Assembly: GCA_963744575.1 (NCBI GenBank)
Contig: CAVUUF010000025.1
Span: forward strand, 310,001-374,000
Source: Palsa-504 sp963744575
GTDB taxonomy: Bacteria; Actinomycetota; Actinomycetes; Streptosporangiales; Streptosporangiaceae
DNA: 64,000 nucleotides
Direction: 5' to 3'
The notes beneath the pieces are model-generated. The model was not told the origin of the DNA and searched no databases. It saw nothing but the letters and a program-made list of their open reading frames with translations. Positions 54,986-63,680 of this stretch are shown here, one piece after another; the first letter of the stretch is position 1, and every line of letters begins with the position of its first letter. The position numbers and the translations under genes are program-made.

Positions 54986-56284
54986 GTGGATCCGGGGGCC
55001 AGTGCCCATCTCCCGCGCCCGGCCGGCGCCTATCCCAGATATCCCGGCCCTCCCCGGCCTACCCCGGGGCAATACCGGTTCCGGCGTGGCGTCGTGGCCA
55101 TCGCGCTGCTGATGCTGGTGACGCTGCTGGCGGCCGTGCTGAGCGCTCCCGGCCCGGCGCCGATCCCGCTCGGCCTGGCCTGGGCCTTCTCGCCGGCCTC
55201 GAACACCGTGACCGTACACCTGACTCACCCAGCCGCGACCCCCGTTCAGCTGCTGGCCGACAGCCGGCTGGCCGTATCGGACAACGCCAGCGGGCCGTCC
55301 CGGCACTGGTCCGCGGCCGGCGGGATGGTGCGGGTGCCGGTACCGCCCGGCAGGCGGACCAGCCTGCTGATCCGGCTTACCGGCCCGCAGTCGCTGACCG
55401 AGACGGTGACGGTCACCGCCCCGCCGCTCCTGCTCATCATCGGGTCCCGCCGCGGCTCCGGCCGGTGGCTGGTGGATATGTCCAGCCCGCTGCGCGCCCC
55501 CTCGGACCCGGTCCTGTGCGGCGACGATCAGGTCAGCATCACGGCAGCGGCGCAGGTGGCCGTGTACGAGGGCGGGACCGCCTGCCGGGCCCGGCTGCGG
55601 CTGACCGCCCAGGACGGCGAGCAGGCGGTCGTCCCGGTCACGATCCCGGCCCTGCCCCGGTCCATGCGGCCCGCCGTGGCCCAGCTGTACTGCTTCGCCA
55701 GCCCGGCCGGGGGTGCCGTCTACATCACCATCGACGACGGCTGGACGCCCAGCGCGGAGGTGCTGGCCCTGATGCGCCAGACCCGCGTGCCGGTCACAGC
55801 CTTCCTCATCCAGCAGGCCGCCCAGCAGGACCTGAGCTACTGGCGGGCGTTCGTGGCCGCCGGCGGGCTGATCGGGGACCACACCTTCTCCCACCCGTTC
55901 CTCACCAAGCTGTCACTGCGCAAGGCCACCACCCAGTGGGCGCGGGCCAGGACCGCACTGGCCCGCTGGCTCGGCCAGACACCCGATCTGGGCCGGCCGC
56001 CCTACGGGGCCTTCAACCGCAAGGTGGAGGTGGCGGCGGCCCGGGGCAGGCTGCTGGCCCTGGCCGGCTGGAGCGCCACCATGTCCGGCGACACCATCCA
56101 GACCTGGGACGGCCAGCCGCTGCGGGCGGGCGAGATCGTCATCCTGCACTGGGTTCCGGGCCTGGGCGGCCAGTTCGCCGCCCTGCTCGTGGCGATCCGC
56201 GCCCTGCACCTGCACCCGGCGCCGCTGACGCTGGCCAGCTTGGCCGGCATCGCCCCGCAGCGCCGTTCCCTCAGCGGGGACTGA
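54986..56284 (+). CDS. Polysaccharide deacetylase (NodB-type), membrane-anchored
   Basis: A 432-residue protein with a Pro-rich cytoplasmic start, one N-terminal TM helix (about 34-53), a beta-rich segment of about 170 residues and a C-terminal NodB domain. Motif 1 YITIDDGWT (catalytic Asp and metal Asp), motif 2 GDHTFSHPF (HxxxH metal ligands), motif 3 GRPPYGAFN and the late ILHWVPG His are visible. It probably deacetylates cell-envelope glycans outside the membrane. GTG 54986 follows AACAAT (54974-54979) by 6 nt, indicating a leaderless mRNA. It overlaps the NHEJ polymerase gene by 14 bp tail to tail. Confidence 0.9.
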   Translation: MDPGASAHLPRPAGAYPRYPGPPRPTPGQYRFRRGVVAIALLMLVTLLAAVLSAPGPAPIPLGLAWAFSPASNTVTVHLTHPAATPVQLLADSRLAVSDNASGPSRHWSAAGGMVRVPVPPGRRTSLLIRLTGPQSLTETVTVTAPPLLLIIGSRRGSGRWLVDMSSPLRAPSDPVLCGDDQVSITAAAQVAVYEGGTACRARLRLTAQDGEQAVVPVTIPALPRSMRPAVAQLYCFASPAGGAVYITIDDGWTPSAEVLALMRQTRVPVTAFLIQQAAQQDLSYWRAFVAAGGLIGDHTFSHPFLTKLSLRKATTQWARARTALARWLGQTPDLGRPPYGAFNRKVEVAAARGRLLALAGWSATMSGDTIQTWDGQPLRAGEIVILHWVPGLGGQFAALLVAIRALHLHPAPLTLASLAGIAPQRRSLSGD

Positions 56285-57614
56285 ACCCGGCCCAGGGATC
56301 GTAGTCGACCTCCAGGGGTTCCTGCGGCGGGCGCTCGGCCTCCGGGACGTGCCGCAGGTTGAGCCGGATCCGGTACCACAGCGAGCTGCGCCCGCGCATC
56401 GCGTCGACCAGCACGTCGGCCGGCTCTAGCTGCGGCCAGACCGATGGATGCCTCGCCTTCCAGCGGTCCAGGCCGGCCATCGCCTCGTCCTTGGTCTCCG
56501 CGCGGGCCACCTCGATCAGCGGCATGGTGCTCTGCCGCCGGCCTCTGGGGGGGTCCGGGGGGGTAGATTCCCCCCGGTCGCGGGGGGTTCCGGGGGGTCG
56601 TCCCCCCGGATCAACAGCGCGCCGCTTGGACGGCTGGACCCGCGGCGCCTCGCTCTCCTGCTTCTCGTAGTGCGGCGGCCAGGGCGCGTCCGGCAGCCCG
56701 GCAGCTTCGTCGCGCGCGGCCTGCTCGAGCAGGCCGTCCAGGGACCCGGCCGCCTCGTCCATGCCCGCCCAGGGATCGCCGGCCGCGGCGAACCGGGTCG
56801 GCACGGTGCCGATCGTGTACTCGGCCGGATCGCACGACGGTACCTCGGCCCAGGTCAGCGGCGTGGACACCCGGACGTCGGGCACCGGCCGGAGCGAGTA
56901 GGCCGAGGCGACCGTGCGATCCTTGGCGTTCTGGTTATAGTCCACGAATACGCCGTGCCGCTCTTCCTTCCACCATTTCGACGTGGCCAGGTCGGGCGCC
57001 CGCCGCTCGATCTCCCGCGCCACCGCCACCGCCGCCCGGCGCACCTCGCCGAACGTCCAGCGCGGCAGGATCCGCGCGTAGATGTGCATGCCGCGCGATC
57101 CGGAGGTCTTCGGCCAGCCGGTCAGCCCGAAATCCGCCAGCACCTCCCTGGCCACCATGGCCACGTCCCTGATCTGCGGCCAAGCCACGCCGGGCACGGG
57201 ATCGAGGTCCACCCGGAGCTCGTCCGGGTGGACCAGGTCCGCGGCGCGCACCGGATGCGGGTTCAGGTCGATGCAGCCGAGATTGATCACCCAGGCCAGC
57301 GCGGCCTCGTCGGTCACCACCACCTCGTTCGCGGTGCGGCCGGAGGGGAAGCGGAGCTCGACGGTCTGGACGAAGCCGGGCCGCTTCTCCGGCGCCCGCT
57401 TCTGGAAGAACGGCTCGCCCTCGGCGCCGTTCACGAACCGCTTGAGCGCCATCGGGCGGTCTTGCACGCCGCCTAGCGCCCCGGCCGAAACGGCCAGGTA
57501 GTAGCGCACCATGTCCAGCTTGGTGACCCCGGCCCGGGGGAAGTACACCTTGCTCGGATTGCTGACCGTGACCCCATGGCCCGCCAGCTCGAGCACCACC
57601 TTCGGCTCAGCCAT
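56271..57614 (-). CDS. LigD-type NHEJ polymerase/primase domain protein
   Basis: A 447-residue stand-alone POL domain of bacterial non-homologous end joining. Visible are TVSNPSKVYFP, LKRFVNGAEGEPFFQKRAP, catalytic DELRVDLDPVPG (the two metal-binding Asp residues) and TSGSRGMHIYARI. A segment of about 45 residues (DNA 56540-56625) made of tandem GC hairpins interrupts the C-terminal extension. Its ATG region overlaps the end of the ligase gene by 8 bp, so the two form an operon. No Ku gene is in the window. Confidence 0.93.
   Translation of the reverse strand: MAEPKVVLELAGHGVTVSNPSKVYFPRAGVTKLDMVRYYLAVSAGALGGVQDRPMALKRFVNGAEGEPFFQKRAPEKRPGFVQTVELRFPSGRTANEVVVTDEAALAWVINLGCIDLNPHPVRAADLVHPDELRVDLDPVPGVAWPQIRDVAMVAREVLADFGLTGWPKTSGSRGMHIYARILPRWTFGEVRRAAVAVAREIERRAPDLATSKWWKEERHGVFVDYNQNAKDRTVASAYSLRPVPDVRVSTPLTWAEVPSCDPAEYTIGTVPTRFAAAGDPWAGMDEAAGSLDGLLEQAARDEAAGLPDAPWPPHYEKQESEAPRVQPSKRRAVDPGGRPPGTPRDRGESTPPDPPRGRRQSTMPLIEVARAETKDEAMAGLDRWKARHPSVWPQLEPADVLVDAMRGRSSLWYRIRLNLRHVPEAERPPQEPLEVDYDPWAGFSPR
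56545..56609. repeat. Tandem GC-hairpin repeat inside the NHEJ polymerase gene
   Basis: Two consecutive hairpins: C2G7 with C6G2 across a TAGATT loop (56555-56577), then CCGGGGGG (56590-56597) with CCCCCCGG (56602-56609) across a TCGT loop. The second shares its core with 35409-35428 in the nucleoside ATPase gene. The segment is translated in frame. Confidence 0.8.
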
Positions 57615-58806
57615 GGCTCTGCCCTTTTTGGATGTTCGCGTTATTCAGATCCACGTCGGGGTTCCGGCCGCCCTCCGGCACCGGCCGCTCGTGCGGGCCT
57701 GAAGGCCCGCACTCGCTAGCCGGTTCTGAATAACGCTCACGGGCCCCCAGGATCTCGGCCAGGTTGAAGCTGACCGGCTCCTCCAGCTGGGCGTAGGTGC
57801 ACGAGCGCGGATCGCGGTCCGGGCGCCAGCGGACGAACTGCGCGGTGTGCCGGAACCGCGGTCCCTCCATGTGGTCGTAGCGGACCTCAACCACGCGCTC
57901 GGGCCGCAGCGGGATGAACGACAGGTCCTTGGCCGCATTCCACCGGCTGGCCATGGCCGCCCGCGGAGTCCGCTGGCCGGCCGCGTGTTCCGCCCAGTTC
58001 CACGGATGCCGGTCGAAGGTGGTGACCAGCGGCTGCATCTCCGCGAAGAGCTCGATCCGCTTCTCCAGCGGGAACGCGCCGATCACGCCGACGCTGGCCA
58101 GCTTCCCGTCCTCCTTGTACAGGCCGAGCAGCAAGGACCCGATACGGTCCGCACCGCTCTTGTGCACCCGGTAGCCGGCCACCACGCAGTCCGCGGTGCG
58201 CTCGTGCTTGATCTTCTTCATCACCCGCTTGTCCGGCTCGTAGATCCCCCTCGCCGGCTTGGCGATCAGCCCGTCCAGCCCTGCCCCCTCGAACTGGCTG
58301 AACCAGCCGGCGGCCAGTTGGCGGTCGGTGGTGGTCGGGGTCAGGTGGATGGACGAGCCGGCCGCGGCCAGGACGCCCTCGAGCGCGGCCCGGCGCTCGG
58401 TGAACGGCCGTTCCGTGTAGTCGGCGTCGCCCAGCGCGAGCAGGTCGAACGCGATGAAGTGCCCCGGGGTCTGGGTCGAGAGCAACTCCACCCGGCTGGC
58501 CGCGGGGTGGATCCGCAGCTGCAGCGCCTCGAAGTCAAGGCGCCGCCCCGCGGCGTCGGGGATCACGATCTCCCCGTCGATCACGCAGCGCTCGGGCAGT
58601 TCGGCCTGGACCGCGGCCACCAGCTCGGGGAAGTAGCGTGTCATCGGCCGCTCGTTCCGGCTGCCGATCTCCACCTCGTCGCCGTCGCGGAAGACCACCG
58701 AGCGGAAGCCGTCCCACTTCGGCTCGAACACGTAGTCCCCGATCGGGATGCCGTCGACCGGCTTGGCCAGCATCGGCGCCACCGGCGGGTTGACAGGAAG
58801 ATCCAC
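57607..58806 (-). CDS. ATP-dependent DNA ligase (LigC/LigD ligase domain)
   Basis: A 399-residue ligase with the adenylation motif EPKWDGFR (nucleophilic Lys at about residue 30), motif III-like HFIAFDLLAL, motif IV GLDGLIAK and motif V-region HERTADCVVAGY, then the OB domain with SLLLGLYKEDGKL. It seals breaks during NHEJ together with the polymerase encoded next. TAAGCT (minus, 58818-58813) lies 6 nt before GTG 58806. The last about 40 residues (after LAEILGARE) are not family sequence: they come from a 99-bp inverted-repeat element. Confidence 0.93.
   Translation of the reverse strand: MDLPVNPPVAPMLAKPVDGIPIGDYVFEPKWDGFRSVVFRDGDEVEIGSRNERPMTRYFPELVAAVQAELPERCVIDGEIVIPDAAGRRLDFEALQLRIHPAASRVELLSTQTPGHFIAFDLLALGDADYTERPFTERRAALEGVLAAAGSSIHLTPTTTDRQLAAGWFSQFEGAGLDGLIAKPARGIYEPDKRVMKKIKHERTADCVVAGYRVHKSGADRIGSLLLGLYKEDGKLASVGVIGAFPLEKRIELFAEMQPLVTTFDRHPWNWAEHAAGQRTPRAAMASRWNAAKDLSFIPLRPERVVEVRYDHMEGPRFRHTAQFVRWRPDRDPRSCTYAQLEEPVSFNLAEILGARERYSEPASECGPSGPHERPVPEGGRNPDVDLNNANIQKGQSHG
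57638..57736. mobile_element. 99-bp palindromic (MITE-like) element in the ligase 3' end
   Basis: Bounded by perfect 12-bp terminal inverted repeats GCGTTATTCAGA (57638-57649) and TCTGAATAACGC (57725-57736), flanked on both sides by the dinucleotide TC (plus strand), a possible target duplication. An internal 9-bp hairpin with a TGAA loop (GTGCGGGCC/GGCCCGCAC) lies inside. Its 99 bp equal 33 codons, so the ligase frame is preserved and the element encodes its tail. No transposase is present, so it would have been mobilised in trans. Confidence 0.65.
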
Positions 58807-58815
58807 TACCCCAGC

Positions 58816-59655
58816 TTAAGCCGCGGTCCATTCCTCGCTGCGCTTCCACAGCTCCGCGGCCAGCTCCGGGGTCGCCACCTTGCTGGCCGCGCGCGGCGCG
58901 CACTTGTCGTAGAACAGCCCGCTGTCCTGGGCTACCTCCGCCGAGGTCGCGCAGTACAGCGACGTCGCGGCGCCCTCGTCCACGGTGAGCATGCGCCGGG
59001 TGACCAGCGGGCGGACCGGCCACGGCACCCGCCGCCAGATGTCCGACGCCACCACGCCCGGGTGCAGCGCATACGTGGTGACCCCGGTACCCGCCGTGCG
59101 GCGGGCGAGTTCGGCGCTGAACAGCACGTTGCACAGCTTGGAGACGGCGTACTCGCGCAGCCCGGTGATGCCCCGCGCGGGGCGGCGCACCGCCTCGAAG
59201 TCGATGCCCCGGGCCGAGTAGTGGGCGTCGCTGGCCACCGTCACCACCCGGGCCGGACCGCTCTCGGTCAGCCGGTCAAGCAAGGCCAGGGTCAGCGCGA
59301 AGTGCCCCAGGTGGTTGACCCCGAGCATCAGCTCGAACCCCTGCCTGGTCAGGCCCCGCCGCCCCGCCACGCCGGCGTTGTTCACCAGCACGTGCAGCGG
59401 CTCCTCCCGGGCCAGGAAGGCGTCGGCGCAGGCCCGCACCGACGTAAGGTCGGCCAGGTCAAGCGGCAGGAACCAGACGGTATCGCGACCACAAGACGCC
59501 TTGATTGAAGCCACCGCCTCCTCGCCCTTGGCCCGGGATCGCGACGCCACGTACATGCGGCCGCCTTCGGCGGCCAGGGCCGTCGCCGTCGCCCGCCCGA
59601 TCCCGGTGTTGGCCCCCGTCACCAGGAACGTGCGCCCGGGCCCAGCGCTCATCAC
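58816..59655 (-). CDS. Short-chain dehydrogenase/reductase
   Basis: A 279-residue NAD(P)-dependent oxidoreductase of the retinol-dehydrogenase-like SDR group. TGANTGIG (cofactor binding), NNAGVAG, the catalytic Ser in VTVASDAHY and YAVSK (Tyr and Lys) are in the expected order, and the LHPGVVASD segment follows. The physiological substrate is unknown. GGAGGGAG lies 4-5 nt before the ATG pair at 59655/59652. A strong 17-bp hairpin is located 20 nt upstream of its start. Confidence 0.94.
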   Translation of the reverse strand: MMSAGPGRTFLVTGANTGIGRATATALAAEGGRMYVASRSRAKGEEAVASIKASCGRDTVWFLPLDLADLTSVRACADAFLAREEPLHVLVNNAGVAGRRGLTRQGFELMLGVNHLGHFALTLALLDRLTESGPARVVTVASDAHYSARGIDFEAVRRPARGITGLREYAVSKLCNVLFSAELARRTAGTGVTTYALHPGVVASDIWRRVPWPVRPLVTRRMLTVDEGAATSLYCATSAEVAQDSGLFYDKCAPRAASKVATPELAAELWKRSEEWTAA

Positions 59656-59674
59656 CGACTCCCTCCAGAACTAA

Positions 59675-59716
59675 CGCGAAGGCTTTGGTACCGCAGCGAG
59701 TACCAAAGCCTTCGCG
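59675..59716. terminator. Perfect 17-bp hairpin upstream of the SDR gene
   Basis: CGCGAAGGCTTTGGTAC (59675-59691) pairs perfectly with 59700-59716; the loop is 8 nt. On the minus strand it follows the short metallophosphoesterase frame and is followed by TTAGTTCT, so it may terminate that transcript. Its closeness to the SDR ribosome site also allows an attenuator or operator role. Confidence 0.7.
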
Positions 59717-59728
59717 ATCAAGAAAAAC

Positions 59729-59869
59729 CTACTCGACCGGGATCTCCTTGTTGATGGTCACATCCCCGCCGAGCACCACCATGTCGGCCTGGTAGAAGGC
59801 GGCGGCGTTGAGGAATTTCCGCCAGCAGATCTCGGAGCCATGGATGTCCGTGGCGAAAAAGACTTTCAT
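59729..59869 (-). pseudogene. Truncated metallophosphoesterase (46 aa)
   Basis: The frame encodes MKVFFATDIHGSEICWRKF, a Asp/His metal-ligand start (DIHG), then FYQADMVVLGGDVTIN with the second GGD motif, and stops after 46 residues. Related phosphoesterases are about 250-300 residues with further metal-binding motifs, none of which follow. A GGAAGG site lies upstream. It begins 37 bp after the nucleotidyltransferase gene on the same strand. It is either a broken gene or, less likely, a deliberate small product. Confidence 0.7.
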
Positions 59870-59906
59870 CGCGGCGCGCCTTCCTTGTGGTCCAGGAAAA
59901 CCACAA

Positions 59907-60692
59907 TCAGTGATCTACTTCCTCGGGCAGCTCGTACCAGCGGACCCGGTCGCCCACCCTGGCCCTGGTCTTCCACTTCAGCCCCTTGGGGACCGTCTCG
60001 GCGACCTCGTGCAGCTGTTTCGCCTGGGTCAGGGCGTCGAACCTCGGGTACGGCGGCGTCAGGCCGGGCTGGGAGGAGAGCAGGTCCGGCAGCTTGGCCA
60101 GGTTGCCGGTCACCGTCCGCCACCAGCCCCAGTCGGCGGCGAGCACCGCCCCGAACCGGTCCGGGTCGATGGCCGGGCGGGCGGAGTCGCGGCCTACCCG
60201 CAGGCCGGAGAGCAGGTGGAAGATGTCGTGCGCGTCTTTGGCGTTGAGCTCGACGATCTGGAGCTTGGACAGCAGCAGGTCGGCGGGGTCGAGGGTCATC
60301 GAACTCGAGCCGAACGAGGGCTTGAGGTCAAGCGTGTGGCACATCGAGAGCCGGTCCACGATGACGTCGACGGGCCGTCCGGACGGCGCGGTGAAGTACA
60401 TCTGCCGGTCCCCGTTCAGGTTGTTGAACCGCTTGTCCGGCTCGCACCCCGCGCTCTGGAGGTAGTCGGCGATCTTGCGCCGGCTCTTGCCCAGGCAGGC
60501 CAGGTCGATGTCCTGCCCGGCGCGCAGCCGCGGCGGGAAATCGGGACACAGGACCCGGACTCCGAGGCCGCCGAGGATCTTGAGCTGGTAGCCCGCCTCC
60601 GCCGCGCCCCGCACCAGCCCGGTCGCCTCGGGCAGCGGGTCGCTCGCGGCGTTGTCGCCGAGGCCGCCAAGGCCCTCGTGTGCTGTGGTCAT
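59907..60692 (-). CDS. Nucleotidyltransferase-fold protein
   Basis: A 261-residue protein of the nucleotidyltransferase superfamily (AbiEii/DUF6036-like). ILGGLGVRVLCP followed by AGQDIDLACLGKSRRK gives the G-G/G-S...DxD pattern, with the two metal-binding acidic positions at DID; a further Asp lies in PVDVIVDRLSM. The target nucleotide acceptor is unknown. TTGCAA (minus, 60767-60762), a 17-bp spacer and TATTCG (60744-60739) form a good promoter and GAGGAG is upstream of the ATG. No antitoxin-like partner is adjacent; the next gene is the truncated phosphoesterase. Confidence 0.75.
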   Translation of the reverse strand: MTTAHEGLGGLGDNAASDPLPEATGLVRGAAEAGYQLKILGGLGVRVLCPDFPPRLRAGQDIDLACLGKSRRKIADYLQSAGCEPDKRFNNLNGDRQMYFTAPSGRPVDVIVDRLSMCHTLDLKPSFGSSSMTLDPADLLLSKLQIVELNAKDAHDIFHLLSGLRVGRDSARPAIDPDRFGAVLAADWGWWRTVTGNLAKLPDLLSSQPGLTPPYPRFDALTQAKQLHEVAETVPKGLKWKTRARVGDRVRWYELPEEVDH

Positions 60693-60738
60693 CCCAGATC
60701 GCTCCTCGTCTTACCCCGTGCCAGTTAGATCATGGTGA

Positions 60739-60767
60739 CGAATAGCCGGTCTGTCTAGTTTTTGCAA
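60739..60767 (-). promoter_or_regulatory. Promoter of the nucleotidyltransferase gene
   Basis: -35 TTGCAA (60767-60762), spacer 17 bp, -10 TATTCG (60744-60739) on the minus strand, the clearest two-box housekeeping promoter in the window. It lies 46 bp before the start codon. Confidence 0.55.
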
Positions 60768-60859
60768 TAATCCCACGTTGTGGGGCTTTACCGGAGTCGG
60801 CCGGGCACGCACCGGGTCCGTCCGGGAAATTGTCCCGGCCCGGGCCACCTCCGGGCCTT

Positions 60860-62554
60860 CTATTCATCCGAACGGACCGGGTTCTCGCCCGCCCGAACCT
60901 GCGCGCGGTCCCGGCGGAAGAAGTCCACCGGCTCGGCTGGCAGCGGCGTGTTGCCCAAGATCAGGTCGGCGGCCTTCTCCGCGGTCATCATCACCGGCGC
61001 GTAAATGTTGCCGTTGGTGACGTACGGCATGACCGAGGCGTCGACGACCCGCAGCCCGGCCAGCCCGTGCACCCGCAGCGACGCCGGGTCGGTCACCGCC
61101 ATCGCGTCCGTGCCCATCTTGGCCGTGCAGGAGGGGTGCAGCGCGGTCTCCGCGTCCCTGGCCACCCAGGCCAGGACCTCCTCGTCGGTGTGCACCTCGG
61201 GCCCGGGCGACAGCTCGCCCGCGTTGTAGTCGTCGAAGGCGGCCTGGGTCAGGATCTTCCTGGCGACCTGAATCGCCTCCACCCACTCCCGCCGGTCGGT
61301 CGGCGTGGACAGGTAGTTGAACCGCAGCGCCGGATGCACCGCGGGATCGGTCGAGGTGATCGTGCAGGTGCCCCGGGAGTCGGAGTACATCGGGCCGATG
61401 TGCACCTGGTAGCCGTGCCCGCCCGCGGGCTGGGAGCCGTCGTAGCGGATCGCGATGGGCAGGAAGTGGAACATCAGGTTCGGGTAGACCACGTCGTCGT
61501 TGCTGCGGGCGAAGCCGCCGCCCTCGAAGTGGTTGGTGGCGCCCGGCCCGCTGCGGCCGAACAGCCACTTCGCGCCGACCACGGGCCGGTTGCGCCACTT
61601 CAGCGCGGGCGCGACCGAGACCGGCAGCTTCGAGCCGTGCTGGACGTACACCTCCAGGTGGTCCTGCAGGTTCTCGCCCACGCCGGGCAGGTCGGCGACC
61701 ACGTCGATGCCGAGCCCGGACAGCTCCCCGGCGTTGCCCACGCCGGACAGCTGCAGCAGCTGCGGGGAGTTGATGGCCCCGCCGCACAGGATGAGCTCGG
61801 CTGACCGCACCCGCTTGGCCTTGCCCTCCTGCCGGAACTCCACGCCGACCGCGCGCGTGCCCCGGAAGATGATCTTGGTGACGAAGGCGCGGGTGGCCAC
61901 GGTGAGGTTCGGCCGGCTCATCACCGGATAGAGGTAGGCGCGCGCGGCGGACAGCCGCCGTCCCCGGTGGACGTTCCGGTCGAAGGGGGCGAAGCCCTCC
62001 TGCCGGTAGCCGTTCACGTCGTCGGTGAGCTGGTAGCCGGCCTGCTGCACGGCCGCGAAGAAGGCGCCGAACAACGGGTTGGTGGCCGGGCCCCGCTCGA
62101 GCACCAGCGGCCCGGTGTGCCCGCGGAACGGGTCGTCCGGGTCGGCGGCCAGGCAGTTCTCCATCCGCTTGAAGTAGGGCAGGCAGTGCGCGTAGTCCCA
62201 GTCGGCCATGCCCGCATCCGCCGCCCAGCGCTCGTAGTCCAGCGGGTTGCCGCGCTGGAAGATCATCCCGTTGATGCTGCTCGAACCGCCCAGGACCTTG
62301 CCGCGGGCGTGATAGACGCGCCGCCCGTTCAGGTACGGCTCCGGCTCGCTTTCGTACTTCCAGTCGTAGAACCGGTTGCCGATGGGGATGGTGAGCGCGG
62401 CCGGCATGTGGATGAACGGGTCCCAGATGTAGTCCGGGCGGCCGGCCTCGAGCACGAGCACGCGCGCGCCCGGGTCCGCCGACAGCCGGTTCGCCAGGGC
62501 GCTGCCCGCGGACCCGCCGCCGACGATGACGAAGTCATAGGTGTGAGCTGCCAT
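60860..62554 (-). CDS. GMC oxidoreductase (choline dehydrogenase-like)
   Basis: A 564-residue FAD alcohol oxidoreductase. The Rossmann motif DFVIVGGGSAGSALANRLS (residues 7-25), the GMC signature region GKVLGGSSSINGMIFQRG, GAINSPQLLQLSGVG and the C-terminal active-site HPSCTAKMG and NGNIYAPVMM are all intact. It most resembles BetA-type choline/alcohol dehydrogenases; without a betaine aldehyde dehydrogenase nearby the substrate remains open. No clear ribosome site is seen upstream of 62554. Confidence 0.92.
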   Translation of the reverse strand: MAAHTYDFVIVGGGSAGSALANRLSADPGARVLVLEAGRPDYIWDPFIHMPAALTIPIGNRFYDWKYESEPEPYLNGRRVYHARGKVLGGSSSINGMIFQRGNPLDYERWAADAGMADWDYAHCLPYFKRMENCLAADPDDPFRGHTGPLVLERGPATNPLFGAFFAAVQQAGYQLTDDVNGYRQEGFAPFDRNVHRGRRLSAARAYLYPVMSRPNLTVATRAFVTKIIFRGTRAVGVEFRQEGKAKRVRSAELILCGGAINSPQLLQLSGVGNAGELSGLGIDVVADLPGVGENLQDHLEVYVQHGSKLPVSVAPALKWRNRPVVGAKWLFGRSGPGATNHFEGGGFARSNDDVVYPNLMFHFLPIAIRYDGSQPAGGHGYQVHIGPMYSDSRGTCTITSTDPAVHPALRFNYLSTPTDRREWVEAIQVARKILTQAAFDDYNAGELSPGPEVHTDEEVLAWVARDAETALHPSCTAKMGTDAMAVTDPASLRVHGLAGLRVVDASVMPYVTNGNIYAPVMMTAEKAADLILGNTPLPAEPVDFFRRDRAQVRAGENPVRSDE

Positions 62555-62677
62555 GGGTGCTCTGTCCTCCCACTCGCCTCGGGGGGCGCCGTTGCGGCGC
62601 TGCCTCCCATCGTCGCTCGTTCCTCGCCGCTCAGTCCAGGCAGCGCCGCGGCCCCTTGGCTCGCCGGGGAGCGCCCG

Positions 62678-63190
62678 TCAGGACTGGGTGGCGGCGTCGA
62701 GGTTCTCGCGCACGGTCTGGGTCATCTGGTGGTCTGGTCCCAGGTAACGCTCGCAGTCGGTCAGGGCCCGCTGCAAGACCGTGACCACGTCGGTCAGCCG
62801 CCCGGCCGTGTAGTACGCGGTGGCGAGGTTGCACCGGGTGGTCAGGGTCTCGATGTCGCCGGCCCCGGAGCATCCGCTCGCTGTCGGCCAGGGCGCGCTC
62901 GTACTGCGGGATGGCGTCGGTCAGCCGGCGGGCCTGCTGGTAGCAGGCGGCCAGGTTGGAGCGCGCGGTGAGGGTGTCGCGGTGGTCCGCGCCCTGCACC
63001 CCCATCCGGTCGGCCAGGTGCGCTCGTACTGCGGGATCGTAGGCCGCGGCCAGACGGTCCCTGGCCACCACGGCGTTGGCGTGGGCCGATCCGAGCAGCC
63101 GGGTGCTGGTGGCCACCATGGACTTCCAGTAGGTGATGGCCGCGTCGGACAGCCTGGCGTGGCAGGCGCCGGGCCAGGCCGGGCAGCAGT
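62678..63190 (-). pseudogene. Tetratricopeptide-repeat protein remnant, frameshifted
   Basis: A series of TPR-like units in two frames. From the upstream side: HARLSDAAITYWKSMVATS, then DTLTARSNLAACYQQAGRL-type sequence (here NLAACYQQARRLTDAIP) and YERALADSERML. After a frameshift near 62865, DIETLTTRCNLATAYYTAGR and LTDCERYLGPDHQMT continue to a TGA at 62680-62678. These resemble the C-terminal repeats of actinobacterial NB-ARC/TPR regulators. The conserved ATPase and DNA-binding parts are absent. Confidence 0.75.
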
Positions 63191-63245
63191 GGCGGGGCCT
63201 GCGGGGCTGGCGGGGCAGACGGGATGAACAAGCGGCCCGCAGAGG

Positions 63246-63677
63246 TCAGGTCACGCAGAACTCGTTGCCCTCCGGGTCACGCAGCACGATCGAGTCGCCG
63301 AAGATGTCATCGTTCTCCCAGGCGAGGCTGGCACCTGCCCGTACCAGCTGCTCCACCTTCTCGCTGACCAGCCGCTTGCGCTCCTCGCCTCTGACCCCGC
63401 GCCCGGCCACCCGGACGTCGAGGTGGACGCGGTTCTTGGCGGCCTTGCCTTCGGGTACGCGCTGAAAGAACAGCCGGGGACCTTCGCCCGCCGGGTCGAT
63501 CCGCGAGGCCACCTCGCCGGACCTCTCCTCCGGTATCCCCGCCGACCGGGCGAACTCTTCCCAGCTCTCGAAGCCCTCCGGCGGCGGCTCGGTGACGTAG
63601 CCGAGCGCCAGCCCCCAGAACTCGGCGAGCTTCTCCGGCTCGGCGGCGTCGAAGACCACCTGGATCCTCGTATACAT
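63246..63677 (-). CDS. VOC-family (glyoxalase/bleomycin-resistance fold) protein
   Basis: A 143-residue protein of the vicinal-oxygen-chelate superfamily: RIQVVFDAAEPEKLAEFW at the start, KNRVHLDVRV in the middle, and the end IVLRDPEGNEFCVT. Metal-ligand positions (His in VHLDV, Glu in NEF) are kept, but the substrate is unknown. GGAGGAG precedes the ATG. It is separated by 3 bp from the DinB fragment upstream on the same strand. Confidence 0.93.
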   Translation of the reverse strand: MYTRIQVVFDAAEPEKLAEFWGLALGYVTEPPPEGFESWEEFARSAGIPEERSGEVASRIDPAGEGPRLFFQRVPEGKAAKNRVHLDVRVAGRGVRGEERKRLVSEKVEQLVRAGASLAWENDDIFGDSIVLRDPEGNEFCVT

Positions 63678-63680
63678 AAG

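Noticed and set aside
59907..60692. AbiE-type toxin-antitoxin system
   Set aside because: The nucleotidyltransferase fold is there, but no AbiEi-like antitoxin gene is adjacent.
60773..60785. CCCAC-GTT-GTGGG hairpin as terminator of the GMC gene
   Set aside because: Only 5 bp of stem and no U-tract follows on the minus strand.
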